A stretch of DNA of 5,996 bases from the NCBI GenBank assembly GCA_027007865.1, contig JALTEE010000273.1, positions 1,516 to 7,511 of the forward strand. The letters run 5' to 3'. Of the stretch, positions 1 through 5,973 are shown one piece after another. The notes below the pieces were generated by a model that did not search any database, was not told the origin of the DNA, and saw nothing but the letters and a program-made list of their open reading frames with translations. Made by a program: the position numbers and the translations under genes. The DNA is from a bacterium (GTDB taxonomy: Bacteria; UBP14; UBA6098; B30-G16). Each line of letters opens with the position of its first letter. Position 1 is the stretch's first letter.

Positions 1-215
1 ATATAAATCTTATAGAAAAGGTGCTATCTATATGGAGAAAAGATAATTCTCAAAAAGTTTTTTCAAAAATACAGAACACACAGCGAAAAATCGGAAAAAC
101 ATTAGATTTGCGCTAATTCGACAGAACAGAGCTTCTCCCGATTGGTTGAGAACGGGAGCAACCATCAGAAGTGATTTATGTGAAATATAAAGCGTTTATG
201 ATTAAGTGGAACGCT
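1..215. other. Left noncoding region, no gene recognised
   Basis: I see no convincing coding sequence here on either strand. The stretch is AT-rich, with A and T runs such as the A5-G-T6 run around 52-63. Structure visible in it is limited to a pair of overlapping potential hairpins at 135-163 and a 7-bp inverted repeat at 190-216 that abuts the tRNA 3' end. It may be the tail of an intergenic region whose other gene lies outside the window. Confidence 0.5.
135..163. repeat. Two overlapping, mutually exclusive potential hairpins
   Basis: CTCCCG (135-140) can pair with CGGGAG (153-158). GGTTG (144-148), which lies in the loop of that hairpin, can pair with CAACC (159-163). The second arms are directly adjacent, so both stems are unlikely to form at once as a simple pseudoknot; alternative pairing is easier. 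There is no T-run after either stem on either strand, so this is not a clear intrinsic terminator. It may be chance. The complementarity is seen directly; any function is inference. Confidence 0.35.
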
Positions 216-216
216 T
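190..216 (-). terminator. Weak possible terminator for the tRNA transcript
   Basis: AAGCGTT (190-196) and AACGCTT (210-216) form a perfect 7-bp inverted repeat with a 13-base loop. Read on the minus strand, it lies immediately downstream of the tRNA and overlaps its discriminator base. It is followed by TATATTTCA, which is U-rich but not a real U-tract. The loop is long and the stem short, so this could equally be a processing-site structure or chance. Confidence 0.22.
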
Positions 217-289
217 ACGCCCGGAGGGATTCGAACCCACAACCACCGGAGCCGAAGTCCGGTGCTCTATCCAATTGAGCCACGGGCGC
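216..289 (-). tRNA. trnR: tRNA-Arg (anticodon UCG)
   Basis: The minus strand folds into a full cloverleaf of 74 nt. The acceptor stem GCGCCCG pairs with CGGGCGT, with a G-U pair at position 1-72, and the discriminator is A. The D arm is GCTC/GAGC with an AATTGGATA loop. The anticodon stem CCGGA/TCCGG holds the seven-base loop CTTCGGC, giving anticodon TCG, which reads the arginine codon CGA. The T arm GTGGG/CCCTC contains the invariant TTCGAAT loop and one T-T mismatch in the stem. The 3' CCA is not encoded: A73 is followed by AGC, so CCA must be added after transcription. It is transcribed divergently from the receptor gene to its right. Confidence 0.96.
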
Positions 290-299
290 AATGTGAATA

Positions 300-329
300 T
301 ATAAATATTTCAAAATAATAATGTGTCAA
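300..329 (-). promoter_or_regulatory. Candidate promoter of tRNA-Arg
   Basis: On the minus strand a perfect TTGACA (-35-like) lies at 324-329. After an 18-base spacer comes TTTATA (300-305), a poor match to TATAAT in an AT-rich run. Transcription would begin a few bases before the mature tRNA 5' end at 289, leaving a short leader. The -35 match and the position are good, the -10 is weak. Confidence 0.4.
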
Positions 330-356
330 GAGATAACTATTGCACCAAACTATTTA

Positions 357-405
357 ATTTCGATTTATCCAAATTCTCGGCACTCATCATATAAAAAATC
401 GAAAT
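357..405. repeat. Perfect 10-bp inverted repeat upstream of the receptor promoter
   Basis: ATTTCGATTT (357-366) and AAATCGAAAT (396-405) are exact reverse complements separated by 29 bases. The right arm ends five bases before the candidate -35 element at 411. The placement suits a split operator for a dimeric regulator acting on the receptor gene. A weak hairpin in a leader transcript or chance in AT-rich DNA are alternatives. The repeat is seen directly; the role is inference. Confidence 0.4.
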
Positions 406-410
406 GAATT

Positions 411-438
411 CTTGCATATTTGGGGTTCAACATATAAT
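411..438 (+). promoter_or_regulatory. Candidate promoter of the TonB-dependent receptor gene
   Basis: A perfect TATAAT lies at 433-438, with CTTGCA/TTGCAT at 411-417 as a partial -35 (15-16 base spacer, slightly short). Transcription from about 445 would give a leader of roughly 25 bases before the ATG at 470. The -10 is convincing and the -35 is weak. The Bacteroidota-type TAnnTTTG element is not clearly present at the right spacing. Confidence 0.4.
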
Positions 439-469
439 TTTAGAAACATAAATCAAAAAGCTGTAATTT

Positions 470-2701
470 ATGAAATACATTGTATTTATATTCATCCTGA
501 ACTATCTTTGTTTTGCTGCCTCGATTTCGGGCTACCTGACGGATGCCGATACAGGCGAACCGCTTCCTTATGCTAATGTCTATATCGAAGGGGAACCGCT
601 CGGTTCATCATCGAATGACAAGGGATATTATATCATCGAAGGTATCTCAGCAGGCGCACACAATATAGTAGCATCTTATCTCGGATATGAAAAATATAGC
701 AAAACCATTACGCTATCAAAAAACGATGAACTGCGCCTCGATATAAAATTACAACCATCTGTGGAAATTGGAAAGGAAATAGTTGTCGAAGCAAGACGAG
801 AGGGTGGTGAAAAAGATTTAAAAGTCGGACACCTTATTCTTTCGCAAAAAGAGACTAAAACAGCACCGCAACTTCTCGAATCGGATGTTTTTCGCACTAT
901 GCACCTGCTGCCCGGTGTCGTTGCGCCGAGTGATTTCTCGAGTGCTTTATACATCTGGGGCGGACTGCCATCGCAAAACCTCGTTACTCTCGATGGAATC
1001 GGAGTTTATAACCCGACTCACCTCGGCGGAGTTTTCTCATCATTCGTAGTGGATGCGATTAAGGAAGCGAACCTCATCAAAGGCGGATTTCCTGCGAAAT
1101 GGGGTGGCAGAATCGGTTCCGTGCTCGAAATAATCAATATGGAAGGGAATCGGCACAAAGTTCACGGGTCGGGAGAAATCAGTCTCCTTTCATCGCACGC
1201 AACGGTCAACGGTCCGCTTCCAAAGTTCCTCGGCTCCGGCGCGTGGATGTTTTCCGCAAGAAGAACATATATAGATTGGTTCGTTGATTTGATGTCATCT
1301 GCTATGGGACAAGAAGCATATTTCCCGTATCATTTTACAGATATTCACACAAAAATCACGCGCGACTTCGATAGCGGAGATAAATTTTCCATGACATATT
1401 ATCGCGGCAACGATATATTTAATTTCGACGACAGCAGCGACCCGAGCGATAATTTCATTTGGGACTGGGGCAACAACACATTTTCGACGAATTTTACGCA
1501 TCTTTTCTCGCCGAAATATTTTGGACATTTCACCGCAGCATATAGCCAATTTGCAGAGGAACTTTCCATAGATAACGGAGAATTTATGAAGGATTATGTA
1601 AAAGATTTCACTACACGCGGAATGCTTTCCACTGCGCTTCCAAAACATACACTCGAAACGGGGCTCGAAATTAAATATCTCTCGATACTAAATCAAATCG
1701 AAGACCCTGACGAATATGAGCCTTGGTGGGATTGGAAAAATGAAACGGGGATAATCTCACTTTACGGGCAGGATGAATGGAATATAAATCCATTATGGAA
1801 ATTGGAATATGGATTACGGAATGAGTATTGCACATCAGGTAAATTTTTAAGAATTTCACCGCGATTTTCTGCTATGCGCGTGCTCGATACGAAAACAAGA
1901 ATAAAATTCGCCACAGGATTATACTATCAATATTTCCAATCTGTTCCGAAATTCGAGGAACTGGGGCTCAGTTTCTTTGAAACCTGGGCGCTCGCTCAGG
2001 AAGGGTTATCTCCCAGTTGGGCGACTCATTTTGTTCTGCGAGGTGAAACGGAACATCTCTGGGACTTGCCGATTTCTGTGGATATTTATTTCAAAAAAAT
2101 GGGCAATCTCTGGCGACATAAAAATCTATTTAGTCCCACAGATAATTTCTCCGATATGTTTGAAATGGGAGATGGCTGGGCTTCTGGTGTGGATTTTCTC
2201 ACGAGATTCAACGGCAGAAAATGGGCAGGATGGGTCTCGTATTCGCTCTCATATGTGGTAAATTCATTTCCGTCCATCGACAACGGCGAAGTGTTCTATC
2301 CGAAATACGATAGAAGACACGATGTCTCGATTTATCTCGGAAGAGACATTGGAAAAGGGTTCACATTTTCAGGTGCTTGGATGCTGCACACGGGGATGCC
2401 ATACACCGAGCCGATAGGAACATACCAAATGCCCGATAATCCCGCTGAACCATCGTATTGGGAACCTGAATACTATTACGGCGGCTACCACAACAAGCGC
2501 GTTCCACTCTATCATAGATTAGATATCTCGTTCTCGAAACGGTCTAAACACTCGTGGGGAGACCTCGAATGGTATTTCCAAGTGCTCAATGCCTATTGGG
2601 CGCACAATATAAATTCCTTCTATTTCAGCGGCGGCGAAAAAGATACAATCCCCGAAATAAGCGTTCCCGTGCCGTCGTTCGGGATAAGAGCGTGGTTCTG
2701 A
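470..2701 (+). CDS. TonB-dependent outer-membrane receptor with N-terminal carboxypeptidase-regulatory-like domain
   Basis: The 743-aa protein starts with a signal peptide (residues 1-17/18, hydrophobic core IVFIFILNYLCF, cleavage probably near FAA). Residues 18-97 form a carboxypeptidase-regulatory-like beta-sandwich: ISGYLTDADTGEPLPYANV is typical, followed by a DKGYY turn and a YLGYEKY strand. EIVVEA at 103-108 resembles the TonB box or its linker. A plug domain follows at about 125-225, with the family-like GGFPAKWGGRIGSVLEI near 205-221. The rest is an aromatic-rich transmembrane beta-barrel ending in RAWF; a C-terminal Phe is the usual outer-membrane assembly signal. In known family members, TonB/ExbBD energy opens the plug to import siderophores, vitamins, glycans or peptides. 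The substrate cannot be told here: there is no SusD-like partner, TonB or regulator in the window. No Shine-Dalgarno precedes the ATG, but the signal peptide starts right at this Met. The gene appears intact. Confidence 0.9.
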   Translation: MKYIVFIFILNYLCFAASISGYLTDADTGEPLPYANVYIEGEPLGSSSNDKGYYIIEGISAGAHNIVASYLGYEKYSKTITLSKNDELRLDIKLQPSVEIGKEIVVEARREGGEKDLKVGHLILSQKETKTAPQLLESDVFRTMHLLPGVVAPSDFSSALYIWGGLPSQNLVTLDGIGVYNPTHLGGVFSSFVVDAIKEANLIKGGFPAKWGGRIGSVLEIINMEGNRHKVHGSGEISLLSSHATVNGPLPKFLGSGAWMFSARRTYIDWFVDLMSSAMGQEAYFPYHFTDIHTKITRDFDSGDKFSMTYYRGNDIFNFDDSSDPSDNFIWDWGNNTFSTNFTHLFSPKYFGHFTAAYSQFAEELSIDNGEFMKDYVKDFTTRGMLSTALPKHTLETGLEIKYLSILNQIEDPDEYEPWWDWKNETGIISLYGQDEWNINPLWKLEYGLRNEYCTSGKFLRISPRFSAMRVLDTKTRIKFATGLYYQYFQSVPKFEELGLSFFETWALAQEGLSPSWATHFVLRGETEHLWDLPISVDIYFKKMGNLWRHKNLFSPTDNFSDMFEMGDGWASGVDFLTRFNGRKWAGWVSYSLSYVVNSFPSIDNGEVFYPKYDRRHDVSIYLGRDIGKGFTFSGAWMLHTGMPYTEPIGTYQMPDNPAEPSYWEPEYYYGGYHNKRVPLYHRLDISFSKRSKHSWGDLEWYFQVLNAYWAHNINSFYFSGGEKDTIPEISVPVPSFGIRAWF

Positions 2702-2784
2702 AGTTCGCGTTTTTAAAAAATATGCACTTTGCCTCGAGAAAAACATAAACTATGTATGGCATTAACGGAGCTTTAAGCATTCGA

Positions 2785-2805
2785 GCAAAATTTTTCCAAT
2801 TTTGC
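2785..2805. repeat. 8-bp AT-rich perfect hairpin
   Basis: GCAAAATT (2785-2792) pairs with AATTTTGC (2798-2805) around a five-base TTTCC loop. No T-run follows on either strand, so a rho-independent terminator is doubtful. It sits midway between the receptor and the helicase and could be a weak terminator or an operator for the downstream cluster. Confidence 0.35.
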
Positions 2806-2915
2806 ACACGAAAAATGAAATGCTCTTTCATATTCCAAAACACGCTATCAAATTTATGAGAATTTTTCTTGCGAAAGAGGAATGAATGGGGTAAATTTTG
2901 GGGAGAGAAGGCAAA

Positions 2916-2921
2916 AGGAGG
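2916..2921 (+). promoter_or_regulatory. Ribosome binding site that decides the helicase start
   Basis: AGGAGG, a full Shine-Dalgarno core within AAAAGGAGGAG, ends four bases before the ATG at 2926. The upstream in-frame TTG at 2869 has no comparable site. This places translation start at MDYSEER rather than 19 residues earlier. Confidence 0.75.
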
Positions 2922-2925
2922 AGAA

Positions 2926-4623
2926 ATGGACTACAGTGAAGAAAGAGCAAAATGCACCGAGTCTATCATAAGTTCAAAAGCCAATAAAATAATTATTGTA
3001 GCAGGACCCGGAACTGGTAAAACATATACTTTTAGTGAATTTCTAAAAGTAAGGGGAGGAAAGAACCTTGCGATTACATTTATAAATAATCTCGCAAATG
3101 ATCTAAAAATCAAACTTAGTGGCTTAGCTGAATCTCACACATTTCATTCTTTTTGCAAATCTCTATTACATAAATTGCCTATTAAAGGAATAACCAATGA
3201 TCCCAGCATATATCCTAATTTAGATGATTTGATAAAAAGCGATGCAATATTTCTTGGATATTCATATTCTGGATTCCAAAATAAGTTTCGCACATTACAA
3301 GTGAATAACGAAGCTACAAGTTTCTTCATAGATAGAAGCAACTACTACAACACAGTCTCTTTCGATGATTATGTGTATAGGGTATACTCACATTTGCAGG
3401 AAAATCCTGAATCTATTCCTACATTCAACAATATCGTAATTGATGAATATCAAGATTTCCATAGTTTAGAGGTTAAATTCATTGATCTTTTAGCGACCCA
3501 AAGCAATGTGCTTATTGTCGGCGACGATGACCAAGCTTTATACGAAGAAATAAGAAATTCTTCTCCAAGGTTTATTAGAGAAAAAGCGGGGGATGATAAC
3601 TTTTCGAAGTTTGAATTACCATATTGCTCACGATGTACACAAGTGGTGGTCGATGCTGTTAATGATGTAGTTAAATTCTATACTTCAAAGGGTGCTTTAC
3701 AGGAAAGAATTGATAAAGAATTCAAGTGCTTTTTGCCAGATAAAGAAACAGATTCTAATAAGTTCCCTAAAATTGCTGATGTCAATTGCACAATACAAAA
3801 AAAAGATAATCAGTATATCTCAAGATATATTGAAACCGAAATAAATAGAATTGAACAACCAGATTTCGAAGAAGCAAAAGAAGAAGGATATTATCCTATC
3901 CTTATAATAGGACCAAAACACTATCTTAAACAGGTAGCAAGCTATTTCGAGGAAAGAGATAGCTACAAAGTCGATTATTCGGAAAGAATACCTTCAAACA
4001 TGCTCCTTGACGGTTACAATTTCTTAATGTATGACAACGATTCAAACATCGGTTGGCGTTTGGTTATTGAGATAGATAATTCTATTAAAATCCAAGATAT
4101 TATTAGAAACACCCAAGAAAATGGAACGCAACTACATGAATTATTAGATAGAGATTATATTGATAAGCATTCTAGCTCTATCGAAATTCTAAAAAATGCC
4201 TTAATAAATGGGATTTATGAAAATGGTGACAAAACAACTTTTTACAAAACCACTGGAATAAAACTTGAAGAAGCATTATTGTATTTAACAAAAGAAGATG
4301 ATATTACCAATCAACAGGATGAGGATAACAGTCTGATTCCAATTAAACTAACAACTTTTTGTGGTTCAAAGGGGCTTTCAGCAGGTTTTGTATTTGTAAT
4401 TGGCTTAAATAATGGTGTACTCCCCAAAGACCATCAGAATATTAGGGATTTAGAAATAAAAGAATTTATAGTCGCACTGAGTCGAACGAGAAAGAAATGC
4501 TATCTGATATCTAACAATCGCTTCGGTGCTAATTGGACCGGTGGTAAGTCTTGTTTCATTAACTCCATAAATGGAAGTAGAAGAGAACAAATAATAGTAA
4601 ATAAAGATTATTTTGTAGAGTAA
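2926..4623 (+). CDS. UvrD/Rep-like superfamily 1 DNA helicase
   Basis: This 565-aa protein carries the SF1A helicase motifs in order. Motif I (Walker A) is AGPGTGKT at 26-33. The Ia/Ib region runs from LAITFINNLA at about 48-57 to HTFHSF at 71-76. Motif II is VIDEYQD at 171-177 and motif III is VGDDDQALY at 198-206. Motif IV is near YCSR at 233-236, with Arg236. Motif V is TTFCGSKGL at 476-484, and motif VI is VALSRTRK at 516-523, with Arg520 as the probable arginine finger. All ATPase residues are present, so an active 3'-5' translocase or helicase is expected. It is shorter than UvrD/PcrA (about 720 aa); the reduction falls between motifs IV and V, where subdomain 2B lies. No nuclease domain is seen. 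It ends 46 bases before the putative restriction gene, suggesting one operon. A size and architecture like GajB-type defence helicases is noted, but no GajA-like gene is visible. An in-frame TTG at 2869 would add 19 residues and lacks an RBS. Its base composition is lower in G+C than the receptor gene. Confidence 0.88.
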   Translation: MDYSEERAKCTESIISSKANKIIIVAGPGTGKTYTFSEFLKVRGGKNLAITFINNLANDLKIKLSGLAESHTFHSFCKSLLHKLPIKGITNDPSIYPNLDDLIKSDAIFLGYSYSGFQNKFRTLQVNNEATSFFIDRSNYYNTVSFDDYVYRVYSHLQENPESIPTFNNIVIDEYQDFHSLEVKFIDLLATQSNVLIVGDDDQALYEEIRNSSPRFIREKAGDDNFSKFELPYCSRCTQVVVDAVNDVVKFYTSKGALQERIDKEFKCFLPDKETDSNKFPKIADVNCTIQKKDNQYISRYIETEINRIEQPDFEEAKEEGYYPILIIGPKHYLKQVASYFEERDSYKVDYSERIPSNMLLDGYNFLMYDNDSNIGWRLVIEIDNSIKIQDIIRNTQENGTQLHELLDRDYIDKHSSSIEILKNALINGIYENGDKTTFYKTTGIKLEEALLYLTKEDDITNQQDEDNSLIPIKLTTFCGSKGLSAGFVFVIGLNNGVLPKDHQNIRDLEIKEFIVALSRTRKKCYLISNNRFGANWTGGKSCFINSINGSRREQIIVNKDYFVE

Positions 4624-4631
4624 TCTTCATA

Positions 4632-4638
4632 CCCCCCC
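4632..4638 (+). repeat. C7 homopolymer in the helicase-nuclease gap
   Basis: Seven consecutive C residues lie within a pyrimidine-rich stretch (4632-4643) just after the helicase stop. They stand out in an AT-rich neighbourhood. Being intergenic, length change would not shift a reading frame, but could affect transcript level or spacing to the downstream gene. Confidence 0.6.
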
Positions 4639-4658
4639 TCTCCTACACCGACAACCCG

Positions 4659-4664
4659 AAGGAA
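4659..4664 (+). promoter_or_regulatory. Ribosome binding site of the putative nuclease gene
   Basis: AAGGAA lies five bases before the ATG at 4670. It is a moderate Shine-Dalgarno match with suitable spacing, and supports this start codon. Confidence 0.5.
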
Positions 4665-4669
4665 AAAAT

Positions 4670-5266
4670 ATGACGAAACGAACTAAAAAAATCCTTAACG
4701 ATATAGAATTCATTCGAGGAGTATTTCGGAAACTGATAACAATATTACCATCGTTCGATATTACAGACAAAAAAATACTCCCCTATGGTTTAAGAGCACA
4801 TACTCGTTCAGTGAGTTGGCTTGTCGAGCAAGTTATCACACAACAGACAAAATATCACGCGGATAAATTCGGACTCGACAATGTCGATTTCGATATGCCC
4901 GATACTTGTCTTCACGATTGTGAAATCACGGTTGGTGAGAAAATTTACTATGTAAATGTCAAAATCCACAATGTTGAGAAGAGAGAAAACAAAAATGACA
5001 TTGCAGCGGTAGAAAAACTATATATGCAATATTCGTCTAATCCGTCCTATGACCTAATATATGCCTGTTTTGGAATAAAGTTCGATAACATAACCATTAG
5101 TTTTGACCCCGACTATCTGTCTTTGTTTTCACCGCAATTCCTGCCGATATATGTAAATCCGAGAAATGATAAAATACAGGCTTTCTACCATCACGAGCCA
5201 ATATTTAGGTCGAGAAAAAAGTTCCTCGATGAACTAAGGAAAAACTCAAAAAGTATTGTATTATAG
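4670..5266 (+). CDS. Putative type II-like restriction endonuclease (PD-(D/E)XK-like fold suspected)
   Basis: I do not recognise a named family for this 198-aa protein. Residues 72-100 look like a restriction-enzyme core. An acidic stretch, DFDMPDTCLHDCEI at 73-86, is followed by a Gly-Glu turn and the strand YYVNVKI at 93-99. This would be the PD-X(n)-(D/E)XK arrangement, with Asp78 or Asp83 as metal ligand, Lys98 as catalytic lysine, and Asn96 in place of the usual Asp/Glu. Glu53 in the helix WLVEQVITQQ could be an extra acidic residue. The C-terminus (INPRN-like VNPRNDKIQ at 162-170, then a basic FRSRKKFLDELRK helix) also resembles small type II endonucleases. The strongest support is context: a DNA methyltransferase gene begins 20 bases after its stop. 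There is no signal peptide or membrane segment. Alternatives are an accessory specificity subunit or an unrelated DNA-binding protein. Its codon use, with frequent CTC-GA and TTC-GA junctions, resembles the receptor more than the helicase. Confidence 0.6.
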   Translation: MTKRTKKILNDIEFIRGVFRKLITILPSFDITDKKILPYGLRAHTRSVSWLVEQVITQQTKYHADKFGLDNVDFDMPDTCLHDCEITVGEKIYYVNVKIHNVEKRENKNDIAAVEKLYMQYSSNPSYDLIYACFGIKFDNITISFDPDYLSLFSPQFLPIYVNPRNDKIQAFYHHEPIFRSRKKFLDELRKNSKSIVL

Positions 5267-5273
5267 CCATAAT

Positions 5274-5279
5274 GAGGAG
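5274..5279 (+). promoter_or_regulatory. Ribosome binding site that decides the methyltransferase start
   Basis: GAGGAG ends seven bases before the ATG at 5287, ideal spacing. The upstream in-frame ATG at 5272 overlaps this element and has no Shine-Dalgarno of its own (preceded by TTATAGCCATA). Translation most likely begins at MQEILNK. Confidence 0.7.
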
Positions 5280-5286
5280 TGAATTG

Positions 5287-5973
5287 ATGCAAGAAATACT
5301 TAATAAAATATTTAATGAGGATGTTCTGCAAGGTATTTCGAGAATACCAGATAAATCTCTCGATTTGATTTTAGCTGACCCGCCATATTGCTTGGGAAAG
5401 GATTATGGAAATGATTCAGATAAATTGGAACCGAAAGAATATCTTCAATGGAGCAAGCAATGGATAAATGCCGTGATTCCCAAGATGAAGGAAACAGGTA
5501 GCTTTTATATTTTTCTCACATGGCAATATAGCCCCGAAATTTTCAGCTATATGAAAACAAAACTCATTATGATAAATGAGATTATTTGGGATAGACGCGT
5601 GCCGAGTATGGGCGGTAGCACTCGAAAATTCTCATCGGTCCATGATAATATTGGCTTCTTCGTAAAAAATAAAAAATATTACTTCGACCTCGATTCTATT
5701 AGAATACCTTATGACCCGGAAACCAAAAAAGCAAGAACACGCTCGATATTTGTGGGGAAAAAATGGCTCGAAATCGGATATAATCCAAAAGATTTGTGGA
5801 GCGTATCAAGGCTTCACGCACAAGACCCCGAAAGAGAAAAGCATCCGACACAGAAACCTCTGAAGATAGTAGAGAGAATAATTAAAGCGAGTTGTCCGAA
5901 AAATGGCATCGTTCTCGACCCATTTATGGGAAGTGAAACAACGATCATTGAGAGTAGATTACTTAAAAGATGA
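5287..5973 (+). CDS. Beta-class adenine-specific DNA methyltransferase, C-terminally truncated by an in-frame TGA
   Basis: The frame gives 228 residues to the TGA. Motif IV, the catalytic ADPPY, is at 30-34; DPPY points to N6-adenine transfer from S-adenosylmethionine. A variable region follows at about 100-170, with WDRRVPSMGG at 101-110 and a likely target-recognition part. HPTQKP at 186-191 is motif X, and LDPFMGSETT at 210-219 is motif I. Catalytic motif first and SAM motif last is the beta-class order seen in YhdJ- and DpnA-like enzymes. Such enzymes normally continue past motif I with an IGIDI-like motif II and a final helix. Here the frame stops right after LLKR, yet the codons after the stop encode CIGLDIN. 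The gene therefore looks like a recent nonsense mutant, or contains a sequence error. Motif I has Glu where most relatives have Gly. An in-frame ATG at 5272 would add five residues. It is the probable protective partner of the upstream nuclease. The window end prevents seeing the rest. Confidence 0.85.
   Translation: MQEILNKIFNEDVLQGISRIPDKSLDLILADPPYCLGKDYGNDSDKLEPKEYLQWSKQWINAVIPKMKETGSFYIFLTWQYSPEIFSYMKTKLIMINEIIWDRRVPSMGGSTRKFSSVHDNIGFFVKNKKYYFDLDSIRIPYDPETKKARTRSIFVGKKWLEIGYNPKDLWSVSRLHAQDPEREKHPTQKPLKIVERIIKASCPKNGIVLDPFMGSETTIIESRLLKR

Larger units (their letters stand above)
2702..2925. other. Intergenic region before the helicase-nuclease-methylase cluster
   Basis: About 220 AT-rich bases separate the receptor stop from the preferred helicase start. 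A T5-A6 run (2710-2720) follows the receptor but there is no GC-rich stem, so no clear intrinsic terminator. Two small inverted repeats are present: GCAAAATT/AATTTTGC at 2785-2805, and ATGAAA/TTTCAT at 2815-2820 and 2826-2831. I could not identify a convincing -35/-10 pair, although the cluster must be transcribed from here or by read-through. Confidence 0.5.

Noticed and set aside
216..289. tRNA-Arg as the attachment site of an integrated element
   Set aside because: No integrase is visible, no repeat of the tRNA 3' end was found in the window, and the tRNA 3' end faces away from the restriction-modification cluster.
1295..1648. 117-residue open frame on the minus strand
   Set aside because: It lies entirely inside the receptor gene, has no recognisable domain, and is a shadow of the real coding frame.
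2869..2925. TTG start extending the helicase by 19 residues
   Set aside because: It has no ribosome binding site, while the ATG at 2926 follows AGGAGG, and MDYSEER is a natural SF1 helicase N-terminus just before motif I.
2882..2971. 29-residue small open frame before and across the helicase start
   Set aside because: The product has no recognisable feature, its Shine-Dalgarno spacing is too short, and it overlaps the better-supported helicase start.
4632..4638. C7 tract as a phase-variation switch
   Set aside because: It is intergenic and only seven bases long, so slippage would not alter a reading frame; there is no direct evidence of an effect on expression.
5272..5286. Upstream ATG of the methyltransferase
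   Set aside because: It overlaps the GAGGAG element that serves the ATG at 5287 and lacks its own Shine-Dalgarno; it adds only five residues.
5971..5973. TGA read as Trp or Gly in an alternative genetic code
   Set aside because: The receptor gene ends naturally with TGA after RAWF, and Trp is encoded by TGG in all the genes here, so the standard bacterial code fits.
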